From Paroedura picta (Eukaryota > Chordata > Lepidosauria > Squamata > Gekkonidae): 64,000 nt of DNA. The number at the start of each line of letters is the position of its first letter. The first letter of the stretch is position 1. Below, piece after piece: positions 11,201-26,200 of the stretch. The translations under genes were made by a program, and so were the position numbers. The notes beneath the pieces were generated by a model, which was not told where the DNA came from, did no database searches, and saw only the letters and a list, made by a program, of their open reading frames with translations. The stretch is from assembly GCF_049243985.1 (NCBI RefSeq), contig NC_135369.1, forward strand, positions 21,044,533-21,108,532, written 5' to 3'.

Positions 11201-14200
11201 TATAAAATTAATTAACACCCAGCCTTTCCAGGGCCGTCAAGAAGCCCCAGGTTTGTACGATAGCCTGATCTAATCTGATGTCTGGTTTTACACTGCTCAC
11301 TTCTTCAGATACCTGAAGTGACTCACAAAAACTCATCATACGTGGCCACAAATCTAATTAGCTTTAAAATTGCTACTGGACCGTTGCTCTTCTCTGTGGC
11401 TGCCAGCAGACTGACGCGGCTTCCCGTCCTGATCAGTCTAGAAAGGGAAAAGTATCTGCAGCAAGAGAAAGCATGAAGGAGTGAGAAAGAGAAAGGACAA
11501 GAAAAGGGCCTGAATCCAGGAGATCTTGGCCAGAAGCTGAATGCCCAGGTCTGGGGCACCCTCTAGTTCTCCGCTCTGCAGCCGCCCCATAGATGGATGA
11601 CAATAACACCCACGGGATCGCCATGCTAGATCTCGGGCAGGTGGCAAAGTTCCTTCCCCCTCCCAAACATTTTGCGAAGCAAGAGATAGGAAACCTCGCA
11701 ACCCCGCCTTCCCCAGACTGGTCTCCAAAACTGCTCCAGGATCAGGGGAGCCTGTTTGTTCTCCCTATCCCAGCTGGAACAAATCATAGCAAAAAGGCCA
11801 CTCCCCCCTTCAAAAAAGGAAGGAAAAAAAAAGGAGAAAGCTGCGTTGGGAGAGGACGCAAGACAACATGTTGTGTCAACACAAGGAGAGAGAAAAGAGA
11901 GACAGACAGAAGGGGAATACATGAGGGCTCAGGCCAGGCGCCAGGCCCCCCGGATCCCATCTGCTCGTACCGTCCTTGGATCCGCCTGAATAGCTGAGGC
12001 GTTGCCACTTCCCTCTGCAAGCTGGTAGAGCGCGCGGGCAACCACAGTGGCCACTTCTGCCAGGGACTGCGGGAAAAGGGAAGAGGGCTCCGTGTTAATC
12101 AAGACAGGCAGGCCCGGCGCACGGAGAGAGCAGGCCAACAGCCCTCCCGTGCCTGGCCTGCGCGCCGGCTGCTGGCGTGTCTCTATGGCAACTGAGCATG
12201 CAAGACAATACAAGGTGCTCCCCCCCCTCCAAAAGCCTTCACGAGGGACAGATGGAAGATCCCCCCAACCCCCCAATCATGTCAATACACTCCACCTCGG
12301 CCGTTTTTGTCACGTATTCCAGGGCCTCTTCGGGGCTCATCGGGCTGGGATATTCCAGCCGGATGTTCTCTGCTGTGTCGTAGATGCTCTGGTAGTACCT
12401 GGAAGGAAGAGGGGAAGAGGTTGGCTTGGCCCGGGTGTGGCGGGGCAGTCGGAAAACGAGGCTGTGCCTGGAGCAGGTGCTCAGAGATCTCCCCGGGGAA
12501 GGGAGCCCTGGGCTCCGGCCAGGAATCCAGCCTCCTGCTCCCCCACCCCCTTCTCAAAGCGTTTAATGAGGCTTTGTAATTAACTTGGCCCTTCTGCAGA
12601 TTTGCTTGTTTGGTGAGCTCAAGCTTGTTTATGGGGGGGAGGGGTTGCGTGTGGAGGGAGCTGACAGACAGAAATCCTTGCAAGTCGCAAGTCCTCAGCA
12701 TCGGGCCCTTGGACACGATTCCAGCTGATCTCTGGTAGAAACCACAGCTCAGGAATGCGACCTATTCGAGCTGGCTGTGCTTTGACCAACGGAAGGCCGC
12801 AGGGCCCTGCCACGGCCAAGAGCACCAAGGGGTGAGGAATAAAGGGACCACCGGCACAGAGGAGTTAAATTGCTGAGCTGGGACATGGAGACTGGGGTTT
12901 CGATCCCCACTCAGCAACAAAAGCTTACTTGGTCCAGCCATAAGAGAGCTCTGCGGGATCAGACCAGCAGTCCCTCTAATCTAGCATGTCTCAACTTTTT
13001 CACCATTGAGAAACCTCTGAAACAAACCCCAGAAGTGGCACAAATATAATTGTAATGGATCAAATTTGTAAAAGTTTGGGGGTTTTATGATTTTATCGTG
13101 GGGTTTTCAATTTGTAACCCTCCACAAGCTAGCTAGCCCGGAAGTGGTGGGGAATAAATTGAAAAATAATAATAATAGATGATAATGCTGATGAGAATAC
13201 TAATAATATGGTTGGGAAGTACAGGTGAGTACACCTCCACCTGTGGCCCCTCCCCTTCCCACTCTCTCCAGGACCATCGCTGGCTGTTTTTGGAGGGGAG
13301 GGGCAGATCGGCACCCCAATAAATGTTTAACCCATTAAAATATATATATATATTAAGATTAATTAACTCCCACCCAATTGGGAAACCCTTCAGGGGCATC
13401 AAGAAGGCCCAGGGTTGCATGAAAGCCTAGTTGAGAAAGCATCTAATCTGATGTCTGTTTTTATACCAAAGGCAACCAGTTGCCCCGGAGGGCCCACAAA
13501 GAAGGCAGAAATGCCAAGCGTCTCCCTGGGATTTAGAAGCTGTCTCTGAACAGGGAGGTTCCCTTTATTGCCAGCTACCAGAACAAAGTCTTCCAGTGAC
13601 ACCTTTAAGGCCCGCGGCGCCGAGTGGTAAGGCAGCAGACATGCAGTCTGAAAGCTCTGCCCATACGGCTGGGAGTTCGATCCCTGCAGCCGGCTCAAGG
13701 TTGACTCAGCCTTCCATCCTTCCGAGGTTGGTAAAATGAGTACCCAGCTTGCTGGGGGGTAAACGGTAATGACTGGGGAAGGCACTGGCAAACCACCCTA
13801 TATTGAGTCTGCCATGAAAACGCTGGAGGGCGTCACCCCAAGGGTCAGACATGACCCGGTGCTTGCACAGGGGATACCTTTGCCTTTACCTTAAGCTTAA
13901 ATCGATGGAAGCTTCAGTGATCTTGTAGGTGCTCCTGTACTCAAACTCTGTGCTGCTACTTTAGCCCAATGCCACTGCCTGCTCCCAGCTCCCAGCTCGC
14001 TGGCCAGGTCACTCCCTCTCAGCTTAGCCTCCCTCACAGGGCCATTGTGAGAATCAAATGGGGGGAGACGGTAAACAGCTGGAGAGAAATGGAACATGCT
14101 ACGCAGTTCCTGGCAAGGAGCCAAACCAGACGCAGCACCCTCCCCCCCCCACCACACACACACCAGTTTAAGATTATTTATGTTCAGACTTCCACAATTA

Positions 14201-17200
14201 GCATCCAAGGCAACTTTGGTTGTACATCATCAATCTGTTTATAAGAGGCGAGGCATAAACATAAACGAAAACACATATCTTGTTACCAATTAAAAATAAC
14301 AATCCGACAAAGGGGTTCGCATCCAAGGAGTGGGTCTGCGAAGCCCTTTCCCCCCAAGATTCAAAAACCTGCCCACCCCATTTTTATCCCGCCCTTTCTC
14401 CAAGGGGATCAGGGCAGCTGGTATCTCCAGCATTTGATCACTGCAACAACCGTGGGAGGCGGGTTTGTCCGAGAGAGAGGGACTGGCTCAAGAGAACTTG
14501 AAGGCAGGGGGAAGCAGGGATCTGAACCCGGGTCTCTCAGATTCCAGCAATGGGTGTTCAGCAGTAGACTGCCATGAAATCTATCACAGACGACTGCTCT
14601 TGGATCTCTCCTTCATCTGGTCCCCAATTAAAAGTGTTTAAAGCCAGTATTTATCAACACAGACTGAGGCAGTGAACTCTCTGTCACTCAAACAAGAAGT
14701 CATTTCCTTCGGGCCGTGCAGCTGGAGAACAGGTGGGGAAAAAATCTACTACCATGAGAGCAAAGCGAAGCAAAGAGAACAGCAGGAAGTAAAAACGGAT
14801 CAGGTAGCAGGTGATATCAAAGACCTTTGGCTGAGACACTGGAGGGCCACTGCTAGTTAGACAGCACAGAACCAGACAGATGAGGGGTCTTGACCCCATA
14901 GAAAGCAGCTCTGCACATTGTCAAGGAACAAGTACAGAGCCCTGAGCCTCCTCCTCTAATTTCCGCTGAACAGGAGCAGCTAGAAGTCTGGCGGTGGAGA
15001 GAGTTAAGGGTGACCGTGGAGCAATTCCTGGCACAGCATATCTCTCCTGTGTCCCTTTACGGAGAAGGGCCATGAATTAGCAGAAGAGACTCCTGTTTGG
15101 CATGCAGAAGGTCCCAAGTTCAGAACTGGAGCCACACAGAGCTGGAAGAAACCACAAAGGGCCATCCAGCCTTGCTCCCCCATGTTCTCAGGATCCTAAA
15201 ACACACACACTCCTGACAGGTGCTCTGACAATCTCCTCCTAAAAACTTCTGACGGCGACTCCACTGCCCTCTGAGGCAGCATATTCCATCTACGAACAGC
15301 CCTCATCATCAGAAAATGCTTTCTAGTATTTAAGTGGAGCCTCCTATCCCGTCATTTGAACCCACTGCTCCTCGTTTCTAAAGCTGCAATGAACAAGCCC
15401 GCCCCCTCTTCTTCAACACGACGACCTTTTCCGTAGTGAAACCCAGCTGTCCTGTCGCCCCTGGCCCTCCTCTTCTCCAAGCCACACACACCCAACTCTC
15501 CCACCCTCTCCCCGTAAGGCCTGGATCCCAACCCCTCAAACATCCCAGTCCCTTTTCTGAACATGGTCCAACTTGTCAATATACTCCTGGGACTGCGGCA
15601 CCCAGAATACTCCAAATGAGCTCTAACCAACAGTTACAAGAGATCAGGCAGCAGGTGACACAAAAAACCTCTGCCTGAGACCGTGGACAGTCGCTAGCAG
15701 TCAGAATAGACGACATGAACCTTGATGGACCAAGCAAGGTTCAGCGAGGGGGTCGGAAGATCTGAAGCAGCTTCATACATTCACAAACCAGGCATTCGGC
15801 AGCCGCACAGGTGGCTACATCTCTGGGAAAGACACCGTTTGGTTCTCAAAACCTGCAGTCCTGGAACCTACCCTTTGCCTGGGGCAACAAAAACCCTGCC
15901 TACAAAACTCCATTGCAAAAGTACCGCAAAGGTCCGGGATATTCAAGAAGGCTGCAAGCAATATTGGGCCGTGTCCGATTTTCCTGCCTATCCCGCGGAG
16001 GGGAGGATGAGGAGAAGCTTCTCTAAGACCGTTTATGCACTGGGGGTTTCATGCTGGGCTGCAGGCTGGAGTTTTAGTTGTGGCAGGTTGCCCCACCTCT
16101 TCCTGTACCTACATGGGGAAGCATTTGGCCTGGTGCACCTCATCCGCCCCTGATTTGTGCTCCTGCCCAGAAGGTGGGGCAGTCAAGTTCCCAGTGCATA
16201 AATGGTCTAAGTGAGCCAGTTTGGTGCAGTGGTTAGGAGTGTGGACTTCTAATCTGGCATGCCGGGCTCGATTCTGCACTCCCCCACATGCAACCAGCTG
16301 GGTGACCTTGGGCTCAACCACAGCACTGATAAAACTGTTCTGACCGGGCAGTGATATTAAAGCTCTCTCAGCCTCCCCCACCCCACAGGGTGTCTGTTGT
16401 GGGGAGAGGAAAGGGTAGGCCAATGTAAACCACTTTCAGACTCCTTTGGGTAGGGAAAAGCGGCATATAAGAACCATCTCTTCTTTTTCTTCTAAGAGAA
16501 CTTCGGCCTCCCCTTTCCAGGCTCCGGTTATGGGTCGGCCAGGAACACGCAACCGTAGCCTGCGGGGCGGCGATCAGACAGGACGAGGAGCAGGATCCCT
16601 GTGGCTCTAGCACCTGGGGCTCCGAGTCCTGGCGAAAGGTACTTCTTTCCCTCCTCTGTTTATTTTTGTTTTAAAGCAGCCCTTCAAGAACAGATGAGTC
16701 CCTCGTGCACGCTCAGTTGCCATTTGCTAACCTCTGGCAGCCAGCCAGCTGCGGGGAATGTTTTCGGTCTGAAACTGGATTTCTCGCGGCTGTCAGAACA
16801 ATTACGCTGCGCCTCTTTAATTACAGAGTGCGCGTCTGCTCCCCCCCTCTGCCTTTCCCCTGCCCCCCCCCCCAGCTTGCCTCTGCCAACTCCCTCCAGG
16901 GTCCTTCTCTCCCCACCCCGCGACACATGCAAAAACGGCAGTCAGAGCCCCCTCTACTGGCTGCTGTCACAAAGAGCCTCCCCAAGAGAGTCCTCAAAGA
17001 AGTTTGGAAGTTTCCAGAGTTTTTTGGCACAGGAACAAGGGGGAGGAGAGCATTGCGCGCAACTAGCAGATCCTTGGGTAGGAACCCACCCCGACACTTT
17101 CCCCGGTGACAGCTCTACAATCAACATATGCACGACCAATAGAGGCGGGTTCTAAATCTAACACTAAATAAATAAATGGAGGGAGAGCACAATTTGATAC

Positions 17201-20200
17201 TCTAGATCAGTGGTCTCCAACCCCCGGTCCGGGGACCGGTAGTGGTCCGTGGATCAGTCAGTACCGGGCCGCAGCTCCTCCTCATCCTCCTCCCCGGCTG
17301 GTTCCTCGGGGGCTGCCCTGCCACTCTGCCTCCGGCTCATCTTTGGTGCTCTCCAGCGGCCACCATGGCTGGGGCTCCCCCTTGGTGTGGCACTGCGCAG
17401 CTGCTGCTGGCAGCGCCCCCCAGTGGGTGTCGGGAAGTCAGGGGCACTAGTGGGAAAGCAAGTGGAGCAGGGGCTCAGGCGGTGGCGATGTCCCTCGACA
17501 AAAGACTACCCACCCCTCGGGCCTCAGTAAAATTGTCAAGAGTTGACTGGTCCCCGGTGATAAAAAGGTTGGGGACCACTGCTCTAGATTAGGGGTAGTC
17601 AAAAAAGTGAAAAGCAGAGCATAAAATCCAGCCTTCCCCCCCCCCCTCTCTGGGCATGGGCAGTAACACCACTGCAATGCCTTCCTGTACCATCACCAGA
17701 GCCTACCCCACTTGGGACATTACCTGTTTTGGAAGGATGTGTTGTGGTCAGCCAGCACCACTCCGGGGATCTCCCTGAGCCTCAAGAATCTTTGGAAGGA
17801 TGACGGCGGGAGAGCCTGGGAGGAGCCGACCTCTTGCACTTCCACCTGGGTGCCACTGGCGCTGTTCTTCAACGCTGCCACCATCTCGCCAAGCTGAGAA
17901 GCAAAGAAGGACGCTGGTGTTGGTAAAGCTTTACTGCTGGATGACCCTCTGCTGGATGACCACGATCTCATGTGCCTCAGTCACTACAATTTTACAGACG
18001 ATTCAGTCCGTACAAATTGAGGAGGCCACAAAAATCACACCCAGGTGGGCAACTGACGAAGGCTGCGTTCAACCAACACAGCAGGACCCAGGAATCTTGG
18101 ACAGTCCCCTGGAAACCTGTGTGCACCAGAGAACGTTCTCAACATACAGAGAACATGTAGAGGAGGCCTTCTCCTCTATATCACCACACGTGCCTTTCCA
18201 CCAAGTAAAGGGCAGGCCGTCACACTCTGTTCTCTCCGTCCTCTGGAGGCCAACTCAGAAGGGACATCCTTAGAGGAGGAGGCGGAGTTGTTAGGATCCT
18301 GCATCCCCCCCTCCCCCCGGAGTTTTAGCTGTGACAGAAAACCTCACTCCAGGCCCCGGTATTTTCTGGTGACTGGGCTCCATTCACCTTGATGAGGAGC
18401 GAAGACAGAGAAGATCCTGCTAAAAGACATGATCCCTAAATGTACAGTCATCGCCCTCATGTAGCTCTCCCGCTCCATGTTTGTTAGACTGGCCTTCCAA
18501 GTTCCTCCCCAGGAACAAAGCCCTTCTCTCCCCACCCCCCACCCCCGATGCAAAAATAGTGATGCCTAGAATGCAGGAAGGAAAGGCAGGGGAAAGGTTG
18601 AGCTCCCCTCACTTGCATGCTCTGGTTTTGTTTAAGCCACTCCCTGTCCCCACTTGGCATGTTGACAGGTGGGCATGTGAAGAAATCCATGAAGATCTTT
18701 GCACCACATCCGGTCTGGCCCCTCAGCAGTTCTCCACTGGGAAACTTCTCCTTGCTGAACGGGGTTTGCCTCCTCAGTAAGCTGCAGAATCTAAACCCTC
18801 TTGGTTCTCCAGCCGTGATGGAAATGGGACCTTCTATGAGCCTTGTGGAGAGAAGGCCAAGAGGCACGTGGCACCCAGGTGGATAGCAAAGATAATGGTT
18901 CATTACCTGTACAGACAAATTCCTTTGGGATAAAGGATCCGTGTGCATCCAGAGGACAGAGGAATGCCTTAGAGCAATCTGCAAAAAATGAAGCAGCCGT
19001 CAACCCACTTTGATAACTGTCTAGGATTTTGCAGGAGATACATCAAAACCCTTCCCTGGGGTGAGAGAGACTGCACAAATGCCACCGGAATATGGCTTAA
19101 TAAGAAGCCACCTCAGTGGGAAATGGGCGGGATTAGGGGGCTTTAATCATCTTCAAAATCAGAGTTGGAATAGAATGTATAGCGTTGGACCCATGTACAT
19201 TGGTGGACCAAGAGGCTGCCTTCTGCTGGTCCGTCCAGGAGGGATAGCCCCAAGGCAGCCCAATTCAATTCCATGCCAGCACAGCTGATCAAGGTTTCTG
19301 TTCTCCTTTCTAAAACAAGATGTACAAGGCTTGTATGCCAAGGGATAGAGCAATGCCGCTCTGTTCACTGACACTCATCATGAACACTGACTTTCAGCTT
19401 AATCCTGGGAGTTCAGGCTGCGTGCCATTCTAGAATTTTCAGGCTCTGCTAGTTGCCGATGTGCTTGCAAAGAACGGCATGAGAGGTGAACTGTAGCCTG
19501 ATACACATGGCCCACTTTAAAGCAATAGGATTAGTCCCTATTATTTCTACCCTGCTATGGGGGGGGGGGGGATCCTGAGCACAGTCCTTTGTGAAGAAGA
19601 GCTGGTTTTCATATGCCGATTTTCTCTAGCAGAAGGAGTCTCAAAGTAGCTTACAATCACCTTCCCTTTCCTCTCCCCACAACAGACACCCTGTGAGGCT
19701 GACATTACTGCTCGGTCAGAACAGCTTTATCACCCAGCTGGCTGCATGTGGGGGAGCGGGGAATCAAGACCGGCTGGCCAGATTATAAATCTGCACTCCT
19801 AACCACTACACCAAGGTGGCTCTGATGTGCTTTGCTAATTCAACCATGGCGGGTCACAGTGATGGTACAAATGCTGAAGAAGTGAGACCTGAAGAAATGA
19901 GCAGTGACTCATAAAAGCTCATGCCCCTCCCAAAATTTTGTTAATGTTTAAGGTGCTACTGGAATCGTGCTCTTTTCTACTTCAGTTAAAGTGGCTATTT
20001 CCCCCTCCCTCTTCGTTTGTAGGAAAGCACTGAAAAGCTAGTTCATTAAAGAGGGCTTTTTATTGAAAAGTATGGTAGTACAGCTAGAATCTGATTTATT
20101 GCAATGGCTTGCAGATAATATTGCCTGATACCAAAATTACTTGAATGGCTGGATATTGAAGATGACAAAGAAGAAGAAAACTTGATTTTTATAACCTGCT

Positions 20201-23200
20201 TTTCACTGCCTGCAGGAGTGTCAGAGCACCTTCTCTTTCCTCTCCCCACACCTTGTGAAGTAGGTGGGGCTGAGAGAGCCCTATGAATACTGTTCGGTCA
20301 AGACAGGATTAACAGGGCTGTGACAAGCCCAAGGTCACCCAGCCGGCTGCATGTGGAGGAGCAAGGAATCAAACCCAGAAGCTGCTGCTCTTAATCACTA
20401 CACCACGCTGGCTCTAGTACGTGATGGGTTGGACCCCACCTAAATTCCATGCACAGAAGCACAACTCCCCCCCACCTCCCCCACCCAACAGCCCAAACTA
20501 TCCACTAAAATGCTGCTCTTGGGGGGATGGAGGTCCCTTAGAACAGTGGTCCCCAACCTTTTTATCACAGGGGACTGGTCAATGCTTGACAATTTTACTG
20601 AAGCCCGGGAGGGGATGTCACCACCGCCTGAGCCCCTGCTCCACTATCCTGCCGGTGCCCCTGACTTCCCGCCACCCGCTGGGAGGTGCTGCCAGCAGCA
20701 GCCTCACAGTGCCATGCCGAGGAGGAGCCCCAGCCATGGCGGCCACCGGAGAGCACCAAAGGTGAGCTGGCGGCAGAGTGGCAGGGCAGCCCCAGAGTGG
20801 CAGGGCAGACGGCCTGAGGCAGCAGCTGGGGAGGAGGACGAGGAGGAGCTGCGGCCCGGTACCAACTGATCTACGGACCGGGACTGGTCTCCGGACCGGG
20901 GGTTGGGAACCACTGCCTTAGAAGGAACAGAGGGAAGAATTGGAGAACTACTACTGGGGGGGGGGGGAGAAAAATCCCCTTTTGTGCAGGAGGATCTTTT
21001 CCACAGGATCCAACCTGATAGGTTTATGTGCCCACAGAATATTCTTTAGATACATCACTGGGGGTAGGAAGGAAGCATTTAACTGGCTTTAATAAGCTGA
21101 TGCAAATAACTGCTTTTAATACGCAATCAATGGGGAGAGAGCGTGGGCATGCACCGGCACAGCAGAGCGGGCAGCAAGAGTTTTGGCACCAGAGTTTACA
21201 AAGCGAGGAATGACGCTCCAGACGGCAGCCACTTACCTGACCCAGCTCCAGGAAGCAATCGATGTTCTCCAGCCTGACCGGAAACTTGTTTTTCTGCATG
21301 TCGTAGGCCATGCGGGAGCTGCCAATGTAGTCAAAGCTTTCCTGAAGAGTGGGGGGAGAAATCCGGAGATGAACTAGATTCACGTCCTGCCATGTGCCGA
21401 GTGTTCAAAGCATTGCACATACTTTGCAGTCCCAATGACGAGGCGGTAAAGTAGATCATGGGGTCGTTATGATCGTTGAGGAGCCTGCAGCTGGGAGGCC
21501 TGCCAAGGTCACTTTGGGGGGTGGGGATTTGGACTCGCAGCTCAGTCTTTTAGCAACAATCTTGCACATGTTTAAGTGAGAACAACAGCAGTCCTCAAAC
21601 AAAGACCTTTCAAGGGGAAATGACAATGCAAGAGGGCTCAACTCGAGATAACTCCCAATCCCCAAAGAATGGAGGCCCCCAGGCTCAACACCTCACTCTG
21701 GATGCTGATTTTCGGCCCCCGAGCATTTCCCCTCTGTTCTAATCAAGCTGACTTCAATGTACATAGTGCCCTTTGCATTCTTACTCCTCCCAGCTTCTGA
21801 CTAGGAATTAAAGGACTCCAATCTCCATTTCTACTCTTCTCTTGTCTGATGAACGTTGCACTGACTCTCAAAAGTTTCCACCCTGAAACTCTTGTTGGTT
21901 TCTCCTGCAGACCAACATGGCTGGACTTCTCTAAAAATATGAAGCTGACTTATAGGAGTTCAATCACTAGGCCCTTCTTAGAACAGTCCTATCTGTCCCA
22001 ACAGGTGGATCTCCAGAGCCTCAGGTCCCATAACTGGAAATACAACCTGGGGTCTTCCAAATCTGAAGCAGATGTTCTAGAAGAAGAAGAGTTGGTTCTT
22101 ATATGCCATTTTTCCCTAGGGAAAAGCGGCATATAAGAATCAACTCTTCTTCTTCTTCTTCTACCCGAAGGAGGCTCAAAGCGGCTTACATTCGCCTTCC
22201 CATTCCTCTCCCCACAACAGACACCCTGTGGGGTGGGTGAGGCTGAGAGAGCCCTGAGATCACTGCCCGGTCAGAACAGCTTTCTCAGGGCTGTGGGGAG
22301 CCCAAGGTCACCCAGCTGGTTGCATGTGAGGGAGTGCAGAATCGAACCCGGCATGCCAGATTAGAAATCTGCACTCCTAACCACTACACCAAACTGGCTC
22401 TCTACCACTGGGCCACAAACCCAACCCAAATGAATCAAGCTGCCTGGAGCAAGACTTAAATCCAAGCAAGCATGTTCAGGATTAGGCCCTCAGACACTGT
22501 CTACAATAGCTAGTCTGAGGTAGGTCATGCTTTTGGCCGTTTCGAAGAGAGAAAGGATGTCATACAATCACAATAACCAAGGAGGCCAACAAAGCTGAAG
22601 GGAGGGCATCAACTGGGCATGAACTTGGTGTCATTGTGGGTGGGCAGGAGATTGTGAGTGTCCTACATTGTGCAGGGGGCTGGACTAGATGACCCTGGAG
22701 GTCCCATCCAACACCATGATTCTAGGCAGATGTTATGCGCACCCTTCTATCCTGCCTGACTACGGACTCCTCCCCAAACAGCGCTGCGCCATACTGTTAA
22801 TATTTTATGCTTGCTTTTATATGCCTGGGTGTTTCGGGTGCCAACTTTTGGTAGGAGAGGATACAAACGTTTAACACAATTATTTTAAAAGTGAACGGTA
22901 CCTGCCTACATGACAGGGCTGTTGTAAAGATTTCATGTGTGGAACCAACACCCTCTCATGCAACAAACGCTGCCTGCGATTGCTATTCTTATTATCAGTG
23001 CCTCAACCAAATAAGACTACAACCAAGAAACCTAATGGAGACTGGACTGGGCAGGGCAGGCATGAAGGAGCTAGGAAAGATCTTTAAGTTTAAGGATGTC
23101 GCACTGGTGAGCAGGATCAGGGTAACTTGTGCCATGCTACTACCCATGAAAGCATTCTGGTCACATTAAGAGAAGACAAGAGGAGAGATTGTGATGCTAG

Positions 23201-26200
23201 CAAAAACAGAAGCAAGGAAAACCCAGCATAAAATGGGTTGACTCAATCGAGGAAGGCATAGCCCTCCGTTGGCAAGGACAAAGCAAGGCTGTTCACGCCA
23301 GGAAGTTTTGGAGGGCATTAATTCATGGGTCGTCCCTCGAATAAAACTTTGTTGGTCTTCAAGGACTCAGACTCTGTCCTGCTGGCCCACAGGATCATCA
23401 TAAGTTGGAAGCGCCTTGGATGACACTTAACACACACACTCAACTAAAAAACTCTAAGAGGCATACTTCTGAGAGCTATTTCTTCAGCCCTTTTAAGAGA
23501 TGCCACAACTGATTCCCACTTTTTTTGGGGGGGTGGGAGGGAGAAGAGAGGCAGTCACATGGACACATCACAGGACTTTGGAAACCACAGCTAAGTTGAC
23601 AGCCTTGTGCAAATGAGGCTCTTCAGTGCTGATGCCTGAGGGGAACATCAGCTGTTAACCATCCACTCCCTCCCCCTTATTTCCACCCCTCCCTCTCCAA
23701 ATATCCTCTTGGCTTCACACAGCTGCCAGCTCCCTGAAATTAGCTGCGTTTTGCTCCGGAGTGCACATATATTTTTAATCGTGCAATGCTTTATTGTTCT
23801 AGGCATCAACTCTCTAAATACCAGTTGCTGAAGGAGAAGCAATTGCGGGGGGGGGGGGGCAGAGAGAAAGGAGGAGAAGAAAAGGGCTGTGGCCTTCATC
23901 CCTGCATGCTGGATTTCAAGCGGAGCCTCAAATCAACTGCTATTGGAAAAGGGGAAGTTAGGCAAGATGGACACCTTAGCCCAGGGGTAGTCAACCTGTG
24001 GTCCTCCAGATGTTCATGGACTACAATTCCCATGAGCCCCTGTCAGCGAATGCTGGCAGGGGCTCATGGGAATTGTAGTCCATGAACATCTGGAGGACCA
24101 CAGGTTGACTGCCCCTGCCTTAGCCTAACCCAGCAAGGCAGCTCCTCGTAAATGACTCGATCCATTTCCGATGGAGAAATCCAGCAGCAGCCATGGATCA
24201 CGATCGATTAAAAGTGGAGCCTCCTGGTTCAGAGGCAGGGAACCCCAGTTGCTAGAGGAGGAGAGAAGGCAAACACCAAAAACGGGCTGTCTTCAGCTCT
24301 TCGCTGACTGCTAGAAAAGGAGGCTAGACGGCTGAGTAGCAGAGAAGGTGTAAAACGCAACTGGGGGCCGCCGTCAAGATCCAAGGGGTTTCTGCTCACG
24401 TGCCAAGTTTGCTCTCTCTCTCTCGCTCGGGAGGGACACGGGTTGGGGCACAGCTGCGGCTTTGATTTGTTTTGCTTTTTAAAAAGGAATGGGTTGGCGG
24501 TGTCACTGACCTCTCTGACACCGCACCCTAAAGATTAGAACTCATTGGAAATGAGTTTTTTGAGGGGGGAAGTTCCAACGTAACACTAGCATCAGGGGAG
24601 GGGGTACATATGTGTTTATTGGTTACAGATCCACATACAAAACCAAGATGGGGGTTCCCCCCTTCCCCCCCGCTTCCCAATGGTGCAAACCCAAGACACC
24701 ACAGATGGTTCCACAATCCTTGCCCACTCACAAGTTCTGCTCAATAGGGGTCTTGCAGAGTCAGAACTGTTCTTGAAACTGATCTGGCCCTTTGGAGTAA
24801 ACAGCCCTGAGATGCCCAACCTGTCCATCACCTTGCAAGATTCTTGGGGTTATGTAAAGCGCTGGGTCCTGTAAGGGAGAGCTTCTGCAGCCTGGCTTAT
24901 CCATGCACTTATTTAATAAACAAATATTTCCGCTTCACTGTAAGGAGCAAAAAAGAGTGCTAAAGCAGATACAGCCCTATGCAAGCAAGCCCGGGGTTCA
25001 CCCGCTCCTGTTATCCCTCCTCCCCTCTCCCTTCATGCGCCGCACGCTAATATCACCCAGAATTATGGCTTTATGCAATGCCTGCAAGACAAGATTCCGG
25101 GTCTGTTCTCAGATTGGAGTCCCGGTTGCAGGACAAGCACGAACTCTAGTTTAGATGTAAAGTCAACGTGCCATTAATTCAGAAACCACTCCTTTAGCAA
25201 GCAGGGGAAGGGGGGACCCAAACCCCCGAGCCGAGAAGTCCTTCTAGACTCATGTGTGGCTCAGGTCCTCATCAAGCCACTGAATAAACATGCTGAACGG
25301 AGCTGCGCAACTCCGGGGACATAAAAACGCCATTTCCCTGGAGGAGCGGGAGCGGAACACATCTGCTTCTCTTGTCTCTCTGTTCCCCCAAAGGGAAATA
25401 AATTTGCTTGCATGACTCGACAGCACATTTTCCAGCCCAGGGCATCGGGAGGTATCCTCCAGACTTAGAGAAGCCTGCTGACGCGATTCCAAAAGCCAAA
25501 GCGGAGCGTGATTTTGGCTCGCGGTACACACAACATAGTGTGTCTTGCACACAGATTTGGAGGACGGAAAAGGACTCACCCCCTGGAAGAAGGTGAACAT
25601 GATGTTCTTGGACAATGTTTGAAGGTCCGGTGCTTTGTGGAGTGCTTCGGCCGCAGCCAGATGGGTTACAAAAGACGCAACGGCGCTCTCTGCCCCGGGA
25701 GCCACGTTCCAGAACATGGAATGGCTGTCGATCTGCCAGGAGAGAGTCCAGAATCAATACAGAGAACCCGACGAGATGTTTGGGTGGCTTCATCACTGTA
25801 TCTGAAGCTCAAGGAACCTCAGTTTAGACCAGGGGTAGTCAAACTGCGGCCCTCCAGATGTCCATGGACCACAATTCCCAGGAGCCCCTGCCAGCGAATG
25901 CTGGCAGGGGGCTCCTGGGAATTGTAGTCCATGGACATCTGGAGGGCCGCAGTTTGACTACCCCTGGTTTAGACATTCAGTCGCAAGACGGCTAAGGAAC
26001 CTAACCCACGGCTTTGTGCAAGGTCTCGATTGAGAAATCGTATGGATCTTAGTAGGCAGCTCTACTAAGGTGAGGCCCAACGAGTCCCTCCAGCTGCAGG
26101 GCCTGTTTGTTCCCTTTTCTCGGGGAGCCTTTCTGATTTGCATCCCGATTTCCCCATGAGCCATGTGAGGCCAGAGGAAATCATCAACACAGCTTTGTGC

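Noticed and set aside
11323-11559. Open minus-strand frame between NCSTN exons 13 and 14, considered as an extra exon
   Set aside because: It has no nicastrin similarity, and exons 13 and 14 join directly with correct phase and the expected protein sequence.
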